Shown here: positions 29,141 to 37,894 of the stretch, piece by piece
Layout of the letters: the number at the start of each line of letters is the position of its first letter
How positions within the stretch are numbered: the stretch's first letter is position 1
NCBI GenBank assembly: GCA_023433705.1
Contig: JAEYUC010000081.1
Coordinates: 1-64,000 of the forward strand
DNA length: 64,000 bases
Direction: 5' to 3'
DNA from: Pseudomonadota bacterium
GTDB lineage: Bacteria > Pseudomonadota > Gammaproteobacteria > Steroidobacterales > Steroidobacteraceae
Position numbers and translations under genes: made by a program
The notes under the pieces: generated by a model
Database searches by the model: none
The model's input: only the letters and a program-made list of their open reading frames with translations
What the model was told of the DNA's origin: nothing

Positions 29141-29216
29141 GGGGGAATTCTACCTGCGGCATCGGCATCGCTCGCAAGCCTTGGCGGGGAATATGTGATG
29201 TGGCCGGCCGATCCCC

Positions 29217-30239
29217 TCACGCGAGGGGCTGCGGCGGGATGACCTGGAAGCCCAATAACTCGACATCCCTGCACCGATAATGCTCCTTGCACTCCTCGTC
29301 GCTGCACAGGTCGGTGGATAGGTATTTCTTGTTGTCGTCGCAGAACACGGTGACGACGCAGGCGTGGGCGCCCTGTTCGTGCGCGATCTCGAGGGCTCCG
29401 AGCAGGTTCGCGCCAGAGCTGATGCCGACCGCGATGCCGAGCTCGTTCGCGAGCCGCTGCGACATCACGATCGCATCGCCGTCCCACACATCCAGTATCC
29501 GTCCGAGCTCGCCGAGCTTCACGATCGATGGCACGAACTCGTCGCTGATGCCCTGGATGCGATGGCGTCCGACCTTGTGCCCGGTGCGCAGCGTGGGCGA
29601 ATTCGCGGGCTCGAGCGGGTACGCGCGGATGTCGTCGCCGAAGCGTTCGCGCAGGTGGCGCGCGACGCCCATCACCGTGCCGCCGGTGCCGACGCCCGCG
29701 ACGAATGCCGTCGGTGTCTTGCCCAGCGTCGCGAGCTGCGCGGTGATCTCGGGTCCCGTCGTTTCGTAGTGCGCCTGCACGTTCGCGCTGTTGTCGAACT
29801 GTTGCGGCCGGAACACGTGACCCGCCTCGCGCGCGAAATCGTCGGCCATGCGGATCGATCCGAGAAAGCCGCCGAGCTCGGCGGACACGGGAATCACGGC
29901 GGCGCCGAGACTCTGGATCACGAGCACGCGCTCGCGGCTCATCCAGTCCGGCATGTAGATGCGCACCGGATGACCGAGCGCGCGGCCGATGGCCGCGAAC
30001 GAGATGCCGGTGTTGCCGCTCGTCGCCTCCGCGATCACGTCACCTGGCGCGATCTCGCCGGTCGCGTAGGCGCGCTGCAGGATGTAGAGCGCCATGCGGT
30101 CCTTGATGCTGCCGGTGAAGTTGTAAGCCTCGTGCTTCGCGTAGATGCGGTGTTCGTGACCGCGGTAACGAACGTGAAGCTCGAGCATGGGCGTGGCGCC
30201 GACGAGGCGCGACAACGCGGAAAGTTTGAGTGCGGCCAT
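29217..30239 (-). CDS. PLP-dependent cysteine synthase family enzyme
   Basis: The 340-residue enzyme belongs to the cysteine synthase/cystathionine beta-synthase fold-type II group. The PLP lysine lies in NFTGSIKDRMA (Lys46), the phosphate and substrate loops in EATSGNTGISFA near 88, and GTGGTVMGVA near 180. A Cys-rich tail (CSDEECKEHYRC, about 310-321) is unusual and could be a metal or redox site. ATG at 30237-30239 was chosen; the frame is open to 30308, but that part has no similarity and overlaps the divergent gene's upstream region. It would make cysteine or a related thiol amino acid from an activated serine. Confidence 0.85.
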   Translation of the reverse strand: MAALKLSALSRLVGATPMLELHVRYRGHEHRIYAKHEAYNFTGSIKDRMALYILQRAYATGEIAPGDVIAEATSGNTGISFAAIGRALGHPVRIYMPDWMSRERVLVIQSLGAAVIPVSAELGGFLGSIRMADDFAREAGHVFRPQQFDNSANVQAHYETTGPEITAQLATLGKTPTAFVAGVGTGGTVMGVARHLRERFGDDIRAYPLEPANSPTLRTGHKVGRHRIQGISDEFVPSIVKLGELGRILDVWDGDAIVMSQRLANELGIAVGISSGANLLGALEIAHEQGAHACVVTVFCDDNKKYLSTDLCSDEECKEHYRCRDVELLGFQVIPPQPLA

Positions 30240-30295
30240 GCGGCGCGATTCTACCCGCGAACCCGCGTGCGAGGTCCCCTGATACAGTTGCGCGC

Positions 30296-31405
30296 ATGTT
30301 CCGTACATTGCTGCTGATCGTCTGCGCCCTGTTTTGCGCGGCCCTTGCGCCGCGCGCCGAGGCGCATGCCGTGGGAACCAGCTACTTGTTCGCCGAGCTG
30401 GACGCGGCCGATGGCCCGGCGAAACTGCGTTGGGAGATGAACGCCAGCGAGCTCGCGTGGAACGTCTTCATCGATGGCGATACCGATGGCGTCATCACAC
30501 AGGACGAACTGGACCGCGCCAAACTCGCACTCGTCCCGGCCATCGCTTCGCAGCTCGTGGTGACGCGTGGCGGAACGCCTTGCGGGCTGGCGTACGACGG
30601 AGCACAGGTGCGACCGGCGGACGGTCACGATGTCGTGTCGGTTTTCCTGCAGGCGAACTGCCCGCAGCCCGGCCTGTTCACGATCGGTGGACCACTGTTT
30701 CTCTCGGGATACGAGCAACGGGCGATGCTGGAGATCACGCGAGGTAGTGAGAGCGTCGCCGTCGTACTCAGCCTCGACCGGAACACCTGGTCGGAAACGG
30801 AACGCGTCTCGGCGTGGCGAAGCTTCTTCCACTTCCTCGGCCAGGGCGTATGGCACGTGCTGATCGGCTACGACCACATCGCGTTCGTGCTGCTGTTGCT
30901 GCTGCCTTCGGTCATGCGTCCGCGCGACGGCAAATGGCACGGCGCCGATGGACTCGGCCCGGTGGCGCGCGACATCGTGACGATCGTCACCGCGTTCACG
31001 GTCGCGCATTCGACGACACTCGCGCTCGCGATCACCCGTATCGTCACCTTGCCCACGCAACCGATAGAGCTCGCGATCGCCGCGTCGATCGCGGTGGCGG
31101 CCGCCATCAATCTCATGCCGCGGCTGTCGCGCATGCGCCTGCCGCTCGCATTCGGGTTCGGATTGGTCCACGGCTTCGGGTTCGCGAATGCGCTGAGCAA
31201 TCTCGAAGCGGAAGGCGCCGGGCTCGTGCCGCTGCTCGCGGGATTCAACCTCGGCGTGGAAGTCGCGCAGCTCGCGATCGTCGCGCTGGTGTTGCCGCTG
31301 ATCTACGCGGTGCGACGCACACACTGGTACGCAAACGGCGTATTGCCGCTAGGTTCCTGTGCGCTGGGCGCCGCCGGCCTCGTCTGGCTGGTCCAGCGCC
31401 TCTAG
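30296..31405 (+). CDS. HupE/UreJ-like membrane protein with EF-hand loop
   Basis: The 369-residue protein has a signal peptide ending near RAEAHAVGT, a soluble N-terminal domain (about 25-185), and about six C-terminal membrane helices with the HupE/UreJ-2 features HVLIGYDHIAFVLLLLLP near 205 and VHGFGFANAL near 295. The soluble part contains DGDTDGVITQDE (about 60-71), a full EF-hand pattern with Asp/Asp/Asp-Gly/Ile/Glu. HupE and UreJ relatives move nickel or metal ions; calcium binding here is inference. It is divergent from the cysteine synthase gene and converges with the methyltransferase gene with adjacent stops. Confidence 0.85.
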   Translation: MFRTLLLIVCALFCAALAPRAEAHAVGTSYLFAELDAADGPAKLRWEMNASELAWNVFIDGDTDGVITQDELDRAKLALVPAIASQLVVTRGGTPCGLAYDGAQVRPADGHDVVSVFLQANCPQPGLFTIGGPLFLSGYEQRAMLEITRGSESVAVVLSLDRNTWSETERVSAWRSFFHFLGQGVWHVLIGYDHIAFVLLLLLPSVMRPRDGKWHGADGLGPVARDIVTIVTAFTVAHSTTLALAITRIVTLPTQPIELAIAASIAVAAAINLMPRLSRMRLPLAFGFGLVHGFGFANALSNLEAEGAGLVPLLAGFNLGVEVAQLAIVALVLPLIYAVRRTHWYANGVLPLGSCALGAAGLVWLVQRL

Positions 31406-32227
31406 TCAGTTCGGACTCTTGCGACGCGGCGGCGCCTTGCGGCCCGACGCGGTCAGGATCCCCGCGTAACCGTACATCTCGTTGTCGGGGCAGGGAATGA
31501 CCTGCACGTCGATGCTCGAGGTGACGAAGCCGTTGTTCGACATCGCCGATCGCATGTCGTCGATGCTGAGGTTCGAGCCGGGGAACATCCGGTCGCCGCA
31601 CTTGTAGGCTTCGCAACGATGCAGCGCGTGGATGATGAACGTGCCGCCGGGCGCGAGCATCGAGGTCACGTTGCGCATGCAGTTGGTCCACACCGAACGG
31701 TCGCTCGAGATCGCGTCGATGCAGAAGCCGGTGATGATGAGGTCGTAGAAACTGTCGCGCGATGGTCCGAGCGGCTGGGGCAGGCGCGCGTCGCTGACGT
31801 ACAGGCCACGCACCACCTTGCGCGTGAGCGCTTCACGCTGGATGACGCGCGCCGCGCTCGCGTCCGGTTCACCTTCGCAGGCGAGCACGTAACGCGTGAA
31901 GCGGTTCCACTCGGGAGCGCTTTCATCCGCGCACAACCATTCGCGTGCCTCGGACAGGTTGTCGGACAGCCAGTCCGCCATGTCCATGCGGAACGTGTAC
32001 TTGGATGCGGCGATCGCACGGTGCAGCGTCGGTCCGCATCCGTATTCGAGACCGCGGCCGAAGTGCGAAGCTGCCGCTCGCAGTACGTCTAACTGGTATG
32101 CGAGTACTGCCTGCTCATCGGGCAGCACGACTTCGCTGTAGTAAGTGTCGAAGTAGTCGCGGGCTTTCCACTCGGAGTAGTCAGCGACCAGGGGATTTCG
32201 CGTCAGGCTCCCGTCCATCACTGTCAC
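31406..32227 (-). CDS. NNMT/PNMT/TEMT-type N-methyltransferase
   Basis: The 273-residue SAM enzyme resembles the small-molecule N-methyltransferase family of nicotinamide, phenethanolamine and thioether methyltransferases. The tyrosine-rich start YSEWKARDYFDTYYSEV (about 17-33) matches the family's cap region. GLEYGCGPT near 60 is SAM motif I, ADWLSDNL near 83 follows it, and MLAPGGTFIIHAL near 190 is motif III. The substrate is unknown, and no biosynthetic partner lies beside it. The stop codon directly abuts the HupE-like gene's stop on the other strand. Confidence 0.8.
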   Translation of the reverse strand: MTVMDGSLTRNPLVADYSEWKARDYFDTYYSEVVLPDEQAVLAYQLDVLRAAASHFGRGLEYGCGPTLHRAIAASKYTFRMDMADWLSDNLSEAREWLCADESAPEWNRFTRYVLACEGEPDASAARVIQREALTRKVVRGLYVSDARLPQPLGPSRDSFYDLIITGFCIDAISSDRSVWTNCMRNVTSMLAPGGTFIIHALHRCEAYKCGDRMFPGSNLSIDDMRSAMSNNGFVTSSIDVQVIPCPDNEMYGYAGILTASGRKAPPRRKSPN

Positions 32228-32467
32228 CCTTTCTAGTCCGTTAGTTATTGATTGGGCTTTTTGTTAAACCCTTATGTCGGAGAATACTTACAGCCCCCGT
32301 CTCCCAATAGCCGAAGTCCCCCTACTAGAACACCTGTGCGGCGCCCCTCCGGCCTACTGCAAGTCCCTGGTCTTATGGGTGAAATTGCCCAGTTGGGCAC
32401 CGGGAATCGCGCAAACGTGAAGACGGATCAACGTGCAAGTTACCGCCGCGGGTAACAATAATCGGCC

Positions 32468-35400
32468 ATGAACGCCCGCCCCGAATCAGCGCAGGCCGCT
32501 GAGGACGCCCAGCTGCCGGCCGAATTCCGTTCGGCGCTGGAGCTCGCGCAGGCGGCCGTCTGGGACTGGCGGCTGACCGGCGACCGGTTCCAGGTCGACG
32601 AGGCCTGGACGCGTGCGCTCGGAATCGACGTGCCCGGCGGCGCGATGTCCATCGAGCAATGGAAGCGCCGCATCCATCCGGACGACCTCGGCGCGTTCGT
32701 CGCCGCGGCGGACTCCTGCCAGCACGGCGGCGACCGGTTCGAGTGCGAATACAGGTTGTTAGCCGCGGGCCATCGCTGGTTGTGGGTGCTGCATCGTGGC
32801 CGCGTCGTGCTGCGCGAACACGACGGCTCCGCCGCGCGCATCACGGGCCTGCTGCTCGATATCGATCGCCGCAAGAGCGAGGAGGTCGCGCGCAGCGACA
32901 GCGAATCGCGCCTCGCAACCGCCCTGTGGGGCGCGCGCGCCGCGTTCTGGCAGTGGCATGTGCCGAGCAACGCGCGCACCGCGAGTCCGCTGTGGCTGGC
33001 GATGACGGGATATTCGCGCGCGCAATGGGAGGCGCTCCCGAACCCGTGGTTCAGCAACCTGCATCCCGACGATCGCGAACGCGTGGACACCCAGCTGCGC
33101 GAACACGCGCAGGGTGAGCGCGACTCCGTCGAATTCGAATACCGCTTCAAGACCGCGAACGGCGAATACCGCTGGATGCAGGATCGCGGCCGCGCCGTCG
33201 AGTGGGATCTGCAGGGCCGCCCGGCGCTGGTCATCGGCGTCTCGCTCGACATCGACGCCGCCAAGCGCGCCGAGGCGCACCTCGCCTCGAGCGAACACAT
33301 GCTCGAGACCGCGGCGTGGGGCGCCGGCATCGGCCTGTGGGAAACGAACTTCGTCACCGACACCACGCGCTGGTTCAACGACTGGTGCGACCGGCACGAC
33401 ATCTATCCCTGCGACGGCACCGATCACGTGCAGCGCTGGGACGAGAACCTGCACCCCGACGAGGGGCCCGAGGCGACGCGCCGCTTCTACGAACACGTGA
33501 ACGGCAAGGCCGAGTACTACGACGCCGAGTACCGGATCAAGACACGCGGTGGCCTGTGGCGCTGGGTGTTCGAGCGCGGACGCGTGGTGGAGCGCGACGC
33601 GAACGGCAAGGCCGTGCGCATGCTGGGCGTATGCATGGATCTCGACGAGGCGAAGGTCGCCGAACGGCGCGCCAACGCGCGCAACGAACGCGTCGAGACC
33701 GCCCTCCAGCTAACTACCGCCGGCGTGTGGGACTGGGACGTCGAGAACGGCGTGGCAAACCACACCGACGGCTACTACCGCGTGTTCGGCGTCGACCCGG
33801 CGTTCGGCCGCGCGAACCCGAACACCTGGCGACAGCTGCTCGGCACGGATCCGGAAAACGAGATCGAGGACTTCCGCAACCGCCTGCGGCACGTCGATCC
33901 CGGCGCGTCGATGCTCGAAACCGAGTACCGCTTCCGGCATACCGACGGCAGCTGGCACTGGGCGCTCGATCGCGCGTACGTGATCGAGCGTACGCCCGAT
34001 GGCGCCACGCGGCGCGTTCTCGGCCTGGTGGTCGACATCACCGCGCGCAAACTGCGTGAAATGGCGCTGTCCGCCGGCGCCCAGCGCTTCCGCGCGATCG
34101 CCAAGCAGCTGCGCTGCATCATCTACGAGATCGATGCCGAGTCGAATCAATTGACGAGCGAGGGCGGCGAGCTCGTGCTCGGATATCCGCCCGGATACAA
34201 AGGGCGCGCGACCGACTGGACCGCGCTGGTGCATCCCGAGGACCAGTCGCAGCTCAAGACCTGGTACGACCGCAACGCCGACGCGACGATGGCCCTGCAG
34301 TACCGCATCCGGCACCACGACGGCCACTACGTGACGCTGCTCGATTCCAGCGTCGCGGTGCGCGACGCGGCGGGCAAGACCCTGCGCATCGTCGGCGTCG
34401 CGATCGACATCAGCGAGCAGGCGCGCCAGCAGGAAGCGCTGCGCGAATCGCAGGAACTGCTGCAGATCGTGGCTGCCGGCACCGGCGACTGGCTGATCCT
34501 GGTCGATACCGAGCGGCGCGTGCAGTTCATCAACCGCGGCATCCGCTCGCACTCGCGCGAGAGCATCGTCGGCCAGCGACTCGATGAAATCGCCGTCGCA
34601 GAGGACCGCGAGAACATCCTCAACGCGCTCAAGCAGGTGCTCGAGACCGGTGAGCCGGTCGACCTGCAATTCACGAGCGACGGGACGCAGTACGGCGGAC
34701 GATATTTCGACTCGCGCATCCGCGCGGTGCGCTCGCCCACCGGGATCACCGGCGCGGTCATCAACATCACCGAAATCACGGATCGGCACGCGGCCATGCA
34801 CCTGCGCGAAACGCAGGCCCGCATGTTCGAGCTGCTGCACGAAGGCGTGGTGGTGATCGACGTGAACAACACGATCCGCATGGCGAACCCGGCGTTCGAG
34901 CGGATGTTCGGATTCACGGCCGGCACGGCCGTCGACACGTCGATCGACGACCTGATCGAGCTGCCACCCGGCGCGCAACGCGGCAGCATCGAACAGCGCC
35001 TGTTGGGCTCGGCCACCGAGCCGCCCGGCCCGACGCCGGTCGAGTTCAAGTGCCGCCGGCGGGACGGCTCCACCTTCGATGCCGCCTGCGTCGCCACCCT
35101 GACGCACGTCGATGGCGAGACTCATCGTCTCGCGGTCATCACCGACGTGACGGAGCGCCGCGGGCTCGAGCGCGAAATCCTCGAAATCGCCGGCCGCGAG
35201 CAGCTGCGCATCGGCTCGGACCTGCACGACGGCCTCGGGCAGGACCTGACCGGTGTTGCCTTGATGCTGCGCAGTGTCGTGGCGCAGCTACGGAAGGAGA
35301 ACTCGTCGGCGCGCGCTGACGTCGAGGACATCATCAGCCTCGTGAATGGCGCCATCGAGAGCACCCGGGCCATGGCGCGGGGCCTGGCGCCGGTGGGCGC

Positions 35401-35848
35401 GGACCGCGGCGGCCTCATTGCCGGTCTGCAGTCGATGGCGGTGCGGGGCATGGAGCGTTATGGTGTGCGCGCGCATTTCAGCACTTCGCTGAAAGAGCCG
35501 CTGACGCTGGACGACGCTGCTGCAACGCACCTTTACCGCATCGCACAGGAAGCTTTCACCAATGCGATCCGCCACGGGCGGGTAACCCAGGTCATGATCG
35601 ACCTGGCGACCGGAGAAGGCACCCTGACCCTGTGTGTACAGGATAACGGTAGGGGTTTCGATGAGAGGAACGCGACCAGCAACGGGATGGGCATGAAACT
35701 CATGCGCTACCGGGCGCAGATGCTTGGTGGCGACGTGACGATTTCGAACAACCCGGGTGGCGGGGTCATCGTCCGCTGCACCTGTCCTCATCGTGCGCCC
35801 CTGGCCGGGGACGCGACGCCGCGCGGCGGTTTCCCGCTCAAGGACTGA
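32468..35848 (+). CDS. multi-PAS soluble sensor histidine kinase
   Basis: The 1126-residue protein has no signal peptide or membrane helix. About seven PAS/PAC units occur in tandem (roughly 20-135, 145-265, 275-400, 400-530, 535-655, 660-780, 785-910), several ending in the PAC-like LDIDxxK/DITxxK pattern. The kinase core shows a HisKA_3 box RIGSDLHDGLGQDLTG with His920 and a GHKL ATPase with NAIRHGRV and DNGRGF. It would integrate intracellular signals and phosphorylate the regulator 103 bases downstream. A 240-base AT-richer gap upstream (32228-32467) probably holds its promoter; I found no definite boxes there. Confidence 0.9.
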   Translation: MNARPESAQAAEDAQLPAEFRSALELAQAAVWDWRLTGDRFQVDEAWTRALGIDVPGGAMSIEQWKRRIHPDDLGAFVAAADSCQHGGDRFECEYRLLAAGHRWLWVLHRGRVVLREHDGSAARITGLLLDIDRRKSEEVARSDSESRLATALWGARAAFWQWHVPSNARTASPLWLAMTGYSRAQWEALPNPWFSNLHPDDRERVDTQLREHAQGERDSVEFEYRFKTANGEYRWMQDRGRAVEWDLQGRPALVIGVSLDIDAAKRAEAHLASSEHMLETAAWGAGIGLWETNFVTDTTRWFNDWCDRHDIYPCDGTDHVQRWDENLHPDEGPEATRRFYEHVNGKAEYYDAEYRIKTRGGLWRWVFERGRVVERDANGKAVRMLGVCMDLDEAKVAERRANARNERVETALQLTTAGVWDWDVENGVANHTDGYYRVFGVDPAFGRANPNTWRQLLGTDPENEIEDFRNRLRHVDPGASMLETEYRFRHTDGSWHWALDRAYVIERTPDGATRRVLGLVVDITARKLREMALSAGAQRFRAIAKQLRCIIYEIDAESNQLTSEGGELVLGYPPGYKGRATDWTALVHPEDQSQLKTWYDRNADATMALQYRIRHHDGHYVTLLDSSVAVRDAAGKTLRIVGVAIDISEQARQQEALRESQELLQIVAAGTGDWLILVDTERRVQFINRGIRSHSRESIVGQRLDEIAVAEDRENILNALKQVLETGEPVDLQFTSDGTQYGGRYFDSRIRAVRSPTGITGAVINITEITDRHAAMHLRETQARMFELLHEGVVVIDVNNTIRMANPAFERMFGFTAGTAVDTSIDDLIELPPGAQRGSIEQRLLGSATEPPGPTPVEFKCRRRDGSTFDAACVATLTHVDGETHRLAVITDVTERRGLEREILEIAGREQLRIGSDLHDGLGQDLTGVALMLRSVVAQLRKENSSARADVEDIISLVNGAIESTRAMARGLAPVGADRGGLIAGLQSMAVRGMERYGVRAHFSTSLKEPLTLDDAAATHLYRIAQEAFTNAIRHGRVTQVMIDLATGEGTLTLCVQDNGRGFDERNATSNGMGMKLMRYRAQMLGGDVTISNNPGGGVIVRCTCPHRAPLAGDATPRGGFPLKD

Positions 35849-35951
35849 AAAACTGTCTAACTATAGTGCGCAATAGGCCCCGGGCAGGATTGACGCTCCG
35901 CCGTATCTTCGTCACGATCCGCGCCTAATATTCGGTCGTAGGGGATTAGTC

Positions 35952-36623
35952 ATGAACGCAGCGCTGGCAACGAAACGACAGATTCTGATCGTCGACGACC
36001 ATCCCATCGTTCGCCAGGGCCTGCGCCGGATGTTCGAAGCCGAGGCGGATCTCGCGGTCTGCGGCGAGGCGGACAGCGAGCCGGCCGCGCGCGAGGCGAT
36101 CCGTGCGAAGAAGCCCGACATCGTCGTCGTCGACCTCTCGCTCGAGCGCGGCGACGGCATCGAACTAGTTAGACAGATGCACGCCGAGATGCCGGAGCTG
36201 CGCATGCTCGTGTTGTCGATGCACGACGAGACCATCTACGCCGAGCGGCTGCTCGCCGCGGGCGCGATGGGTTACATCATGAAGCAGGCAGCGTCCGACC
36301 AGCTGCTGATCGCCGTGCGCCGCGTGCTCGATGGACGAACCTACGTCAGCGAAACGGTGCAGCGTTCGCTCGATCAGCGCGCGGGCGAGAACCGCTCCGA
36401 GACCAACGACCCGGTCGCGCGCCTGTCGAATCGCGAAGTGCAGATCCTCAACATGATCGGCCGCGGCATGAGCTCGCGCGAGATCGCGCAGGAATTCACG
36501 CTGTCCGTGAAGACGATCGAATCCCACCGCCAGACCATCAAGCACAAGCTCGGTCTCGCCACCAACAGCCAGCTTCTGCAGTATGCGATGAAGTGGTTCA
36601 GCGGTGGTACGCAACGCAGTTGA
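35952..36623 (+). CDS. NarL/FixJ-type response regulator
   Basis: The 223-residue regulator has a receiver domain with ILIVDDHPIV, the phosphoacceptor Asp in IVVVDLSLERG and the Lys in GYIMKQ. A LuxR helix-turn-helix follows with LSNREVQILNMIGRG and VKTIESHRQTIKHKL. GGGGA at 35941-35945 serves as its ribosome site. It is the evident partner of the multi-PAS kinase. Target genes are not shown by the sequence; the sigma-factor operon begins 142 bases downstream. Confidence 0.92.
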   Translation: MNAALATKRQILIVDDHPIVRQGLRRMFEAEADLAVCGEADSEPAAREAIRAKKPDIVVVDLSLERGDGIELVRQMHAEMPELRMLVLSMHDETIYAERLLAAGAMGYIMKQAASDQLLIAVRRVLDGRTYVSETVQRSLDQRAGENRSETNDPVARLSNREVQILNMIGRGMSSREIAQEFTLSVKTIESHRQTIKHKLGLATNSQLLQYAMKWFSGGTQRS

Positions 36624-36765
36624 CGATGCGCGTTCCCGGGAAGGGTTTCCCGGGAACAGCGAACCTGTCGTCGCTCGAAAAGTCCCTGTTTTTCCCGGGA
36701 TTTTTCCCCCGATTCAAACCCGAAGCCCCTGAGATGCCTCCAATCCGCGTACCCGGGAGAGGCGC

Positions 36766-37347
36766 TTGGCGGACGGTTCAACAGCTCGATTGGCCCCGAT
36801 GACGAAGACCGACACCGTGGTCGAATTCGACGCGATGCTCATAGAGCGCGCGCGTCGGGGTGACACACGGGCCTTCGAGCGTCTCTACCGCGAACACGTC
36901 GGGCGCGTGAACGGCCTGTGCCTGCGCATGACGCGTAATCCGGATCTTGCCGCAGACTGCACGCAGGATGCCTTCATCAAGGCGTGGAAAGCGCTGCCGC
37001 GCTTCGAGGCGCGCAGCAGTTTTTCGACCTGGCTGCACCGGATCGCGGTGAACACGGTGCTCGAACGGCGCCGCGGCGGCATGAACAGCGAAGTGCCCGT
37101 CGAGGATCCGACCGTTTACGAGGATCCGGTGATGGTGCTCGACACACCCGTCGAAGAGAGCGAACTCGAGGCGGCGGTGCAATCGCTGCCGCAGGGCGCG
37201 CGCGACGTGCTCGTGTTGTGTGGACTGTATGGATACGAACACGCGGAGGCCGCGTCGATGCTCGGAATCGCCGTCGGCACCTGCAAGGCGCAACTGCACC
37301 GCGCACGCGGACTGCTGCGCGATCGGCTCGAAAGAGGTGTGCAATGA
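36766..37347 (+). CDS. ECF-type RNA polymerase sigma factor
   Basis: The 193-residue protein has sigma-2 (FERLYREHVGRVNGLCLRMT near 37, then DCTQDAFIKAWKALPRF near 66) and sigma-4 (LVLCGLYGYEHAEAASMLGI near 155, then KAQLHRARGLLRDRL). The start is uncertain. TTG 36766 has GGGAG six bases upstream (36755-36759), whereas ATG 36799 gives a more usual N-terminus but has no visible ribosome site. It is the first gene of a coupled run with a membrane anti-sigma candidate (ATGA overlap) and a DUF4097 protein. Confidence 0.9.
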   Translation: MADGSTARLAPMTKTDTVVEFDAMLIERARRGDTRAFERLYREHVGRVNGLCLRMTRNPDLAADCTQDAFIKAWKALPRFEARSSFSTWLHRIAVNTVLERRRGGMNSEVPVEDPTVYEDPVMVLDTPVEESELEAAVQSLPQGARDVLVLCGLYGYEHAEAASMLGIAVGTCKAQLHRARGLLRDRLERGVQ

Positions 37348-37892
37348 ATACGCGACGCGTGAAACGAATCGACGAACTGGCGCGCGATGTGCCGCCGGCC
37401 CGCGATCTGTGGCCCGCGATCAGCGCGGCCATCGAGGCCGAAAAGACGGCCGCCGCGGCGCCTTCGGCCGAGCGCCGCCGCAACTGGTGGCCCGCGCCGG
37501 CGGTCGCGGCAGCCATCGCGCTGGTCGCGGTCGGCGTGCTGATCGGCCGCCAGATGACCCCCGATGTGATGGTTACGACGGCCGCGACCGATGCCGTGCC
37601 GGCGAGTGATGCCGCGGCGATGCCGGCCGCGCTCCAGCGCGAGGCGAAATACCAGAAGGTTCGCGAGGAGTTGCTCTCCGAGGTGGAGAAGCGGCTCGAG
37701 ACGATGCCGCCCGCGGAGCGTGAAAAAGTTGGCGCGAGCCTCGCGACGCTGCGGCGCTCGATCGCCGAAATCGAAGCGGCGCTCGGACGCGATCCCGCGA
37801 ACGCGCTGTTGCAGGAATTGTTGGTGACTTCCCGCCAGGAAGAAATGCGCGCCCTGACAGTGGTGCGCGATTCCGGCCGCCAGGAGATCTGA
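37344..37892 (+). CDS. membrane anti-sigma factor candidate
   Basis: The 182-residue protein has a cytosolic N-terminal part (about 1-48, LARDVPPARDLWPAI), one membrane helix (about 50-68, VAAAIALVAVGVLIG) and a periplasmic helical domain with a likely coiled coil (about 98-150, ELLSEVEKRLETM). It lacks an obvious zinc-binding HxxxCxxC motif. Its place right after the sigma gene with a 4-base overlap, plus its topology, make it the probable anti-sigma factor. That role is inferred from context rather than from a recognised domain. Confidence 0.72.
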   Translation: MNTRRVKRIDELARDVPPARDLWPAISAAIEAEKTAAAAPSAERRRNWWPAPAVAAAIALVAVGVLIGRQMTPDVMVTTAATDAVPASDAAAMPAALQREAKYQKVREELLSEVEKRLETMPPAEREKVGASLATLRRSIAEIEAALGRDPANALLQELLVTSRQEEMRALTVVRDSGRQEI

Positions 37893-37894
37893 TC

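Noticed and set aside
32317..32325. TCCCCCTAC compared with GTAGGGGA before the downstream regulator (35938-35945)
   Set aside because: The second copy doubles as the ribosome site of the regulator, so the shared letters are too few and too easily explained to call an operator.
32252..32455. Small open frame between the methyltransferase and the PAS kinase
   Set aside because: 67 codons with no ribosome site, proline/arginine-rich product and no recognisable feature; the stretch is better read as a leader.
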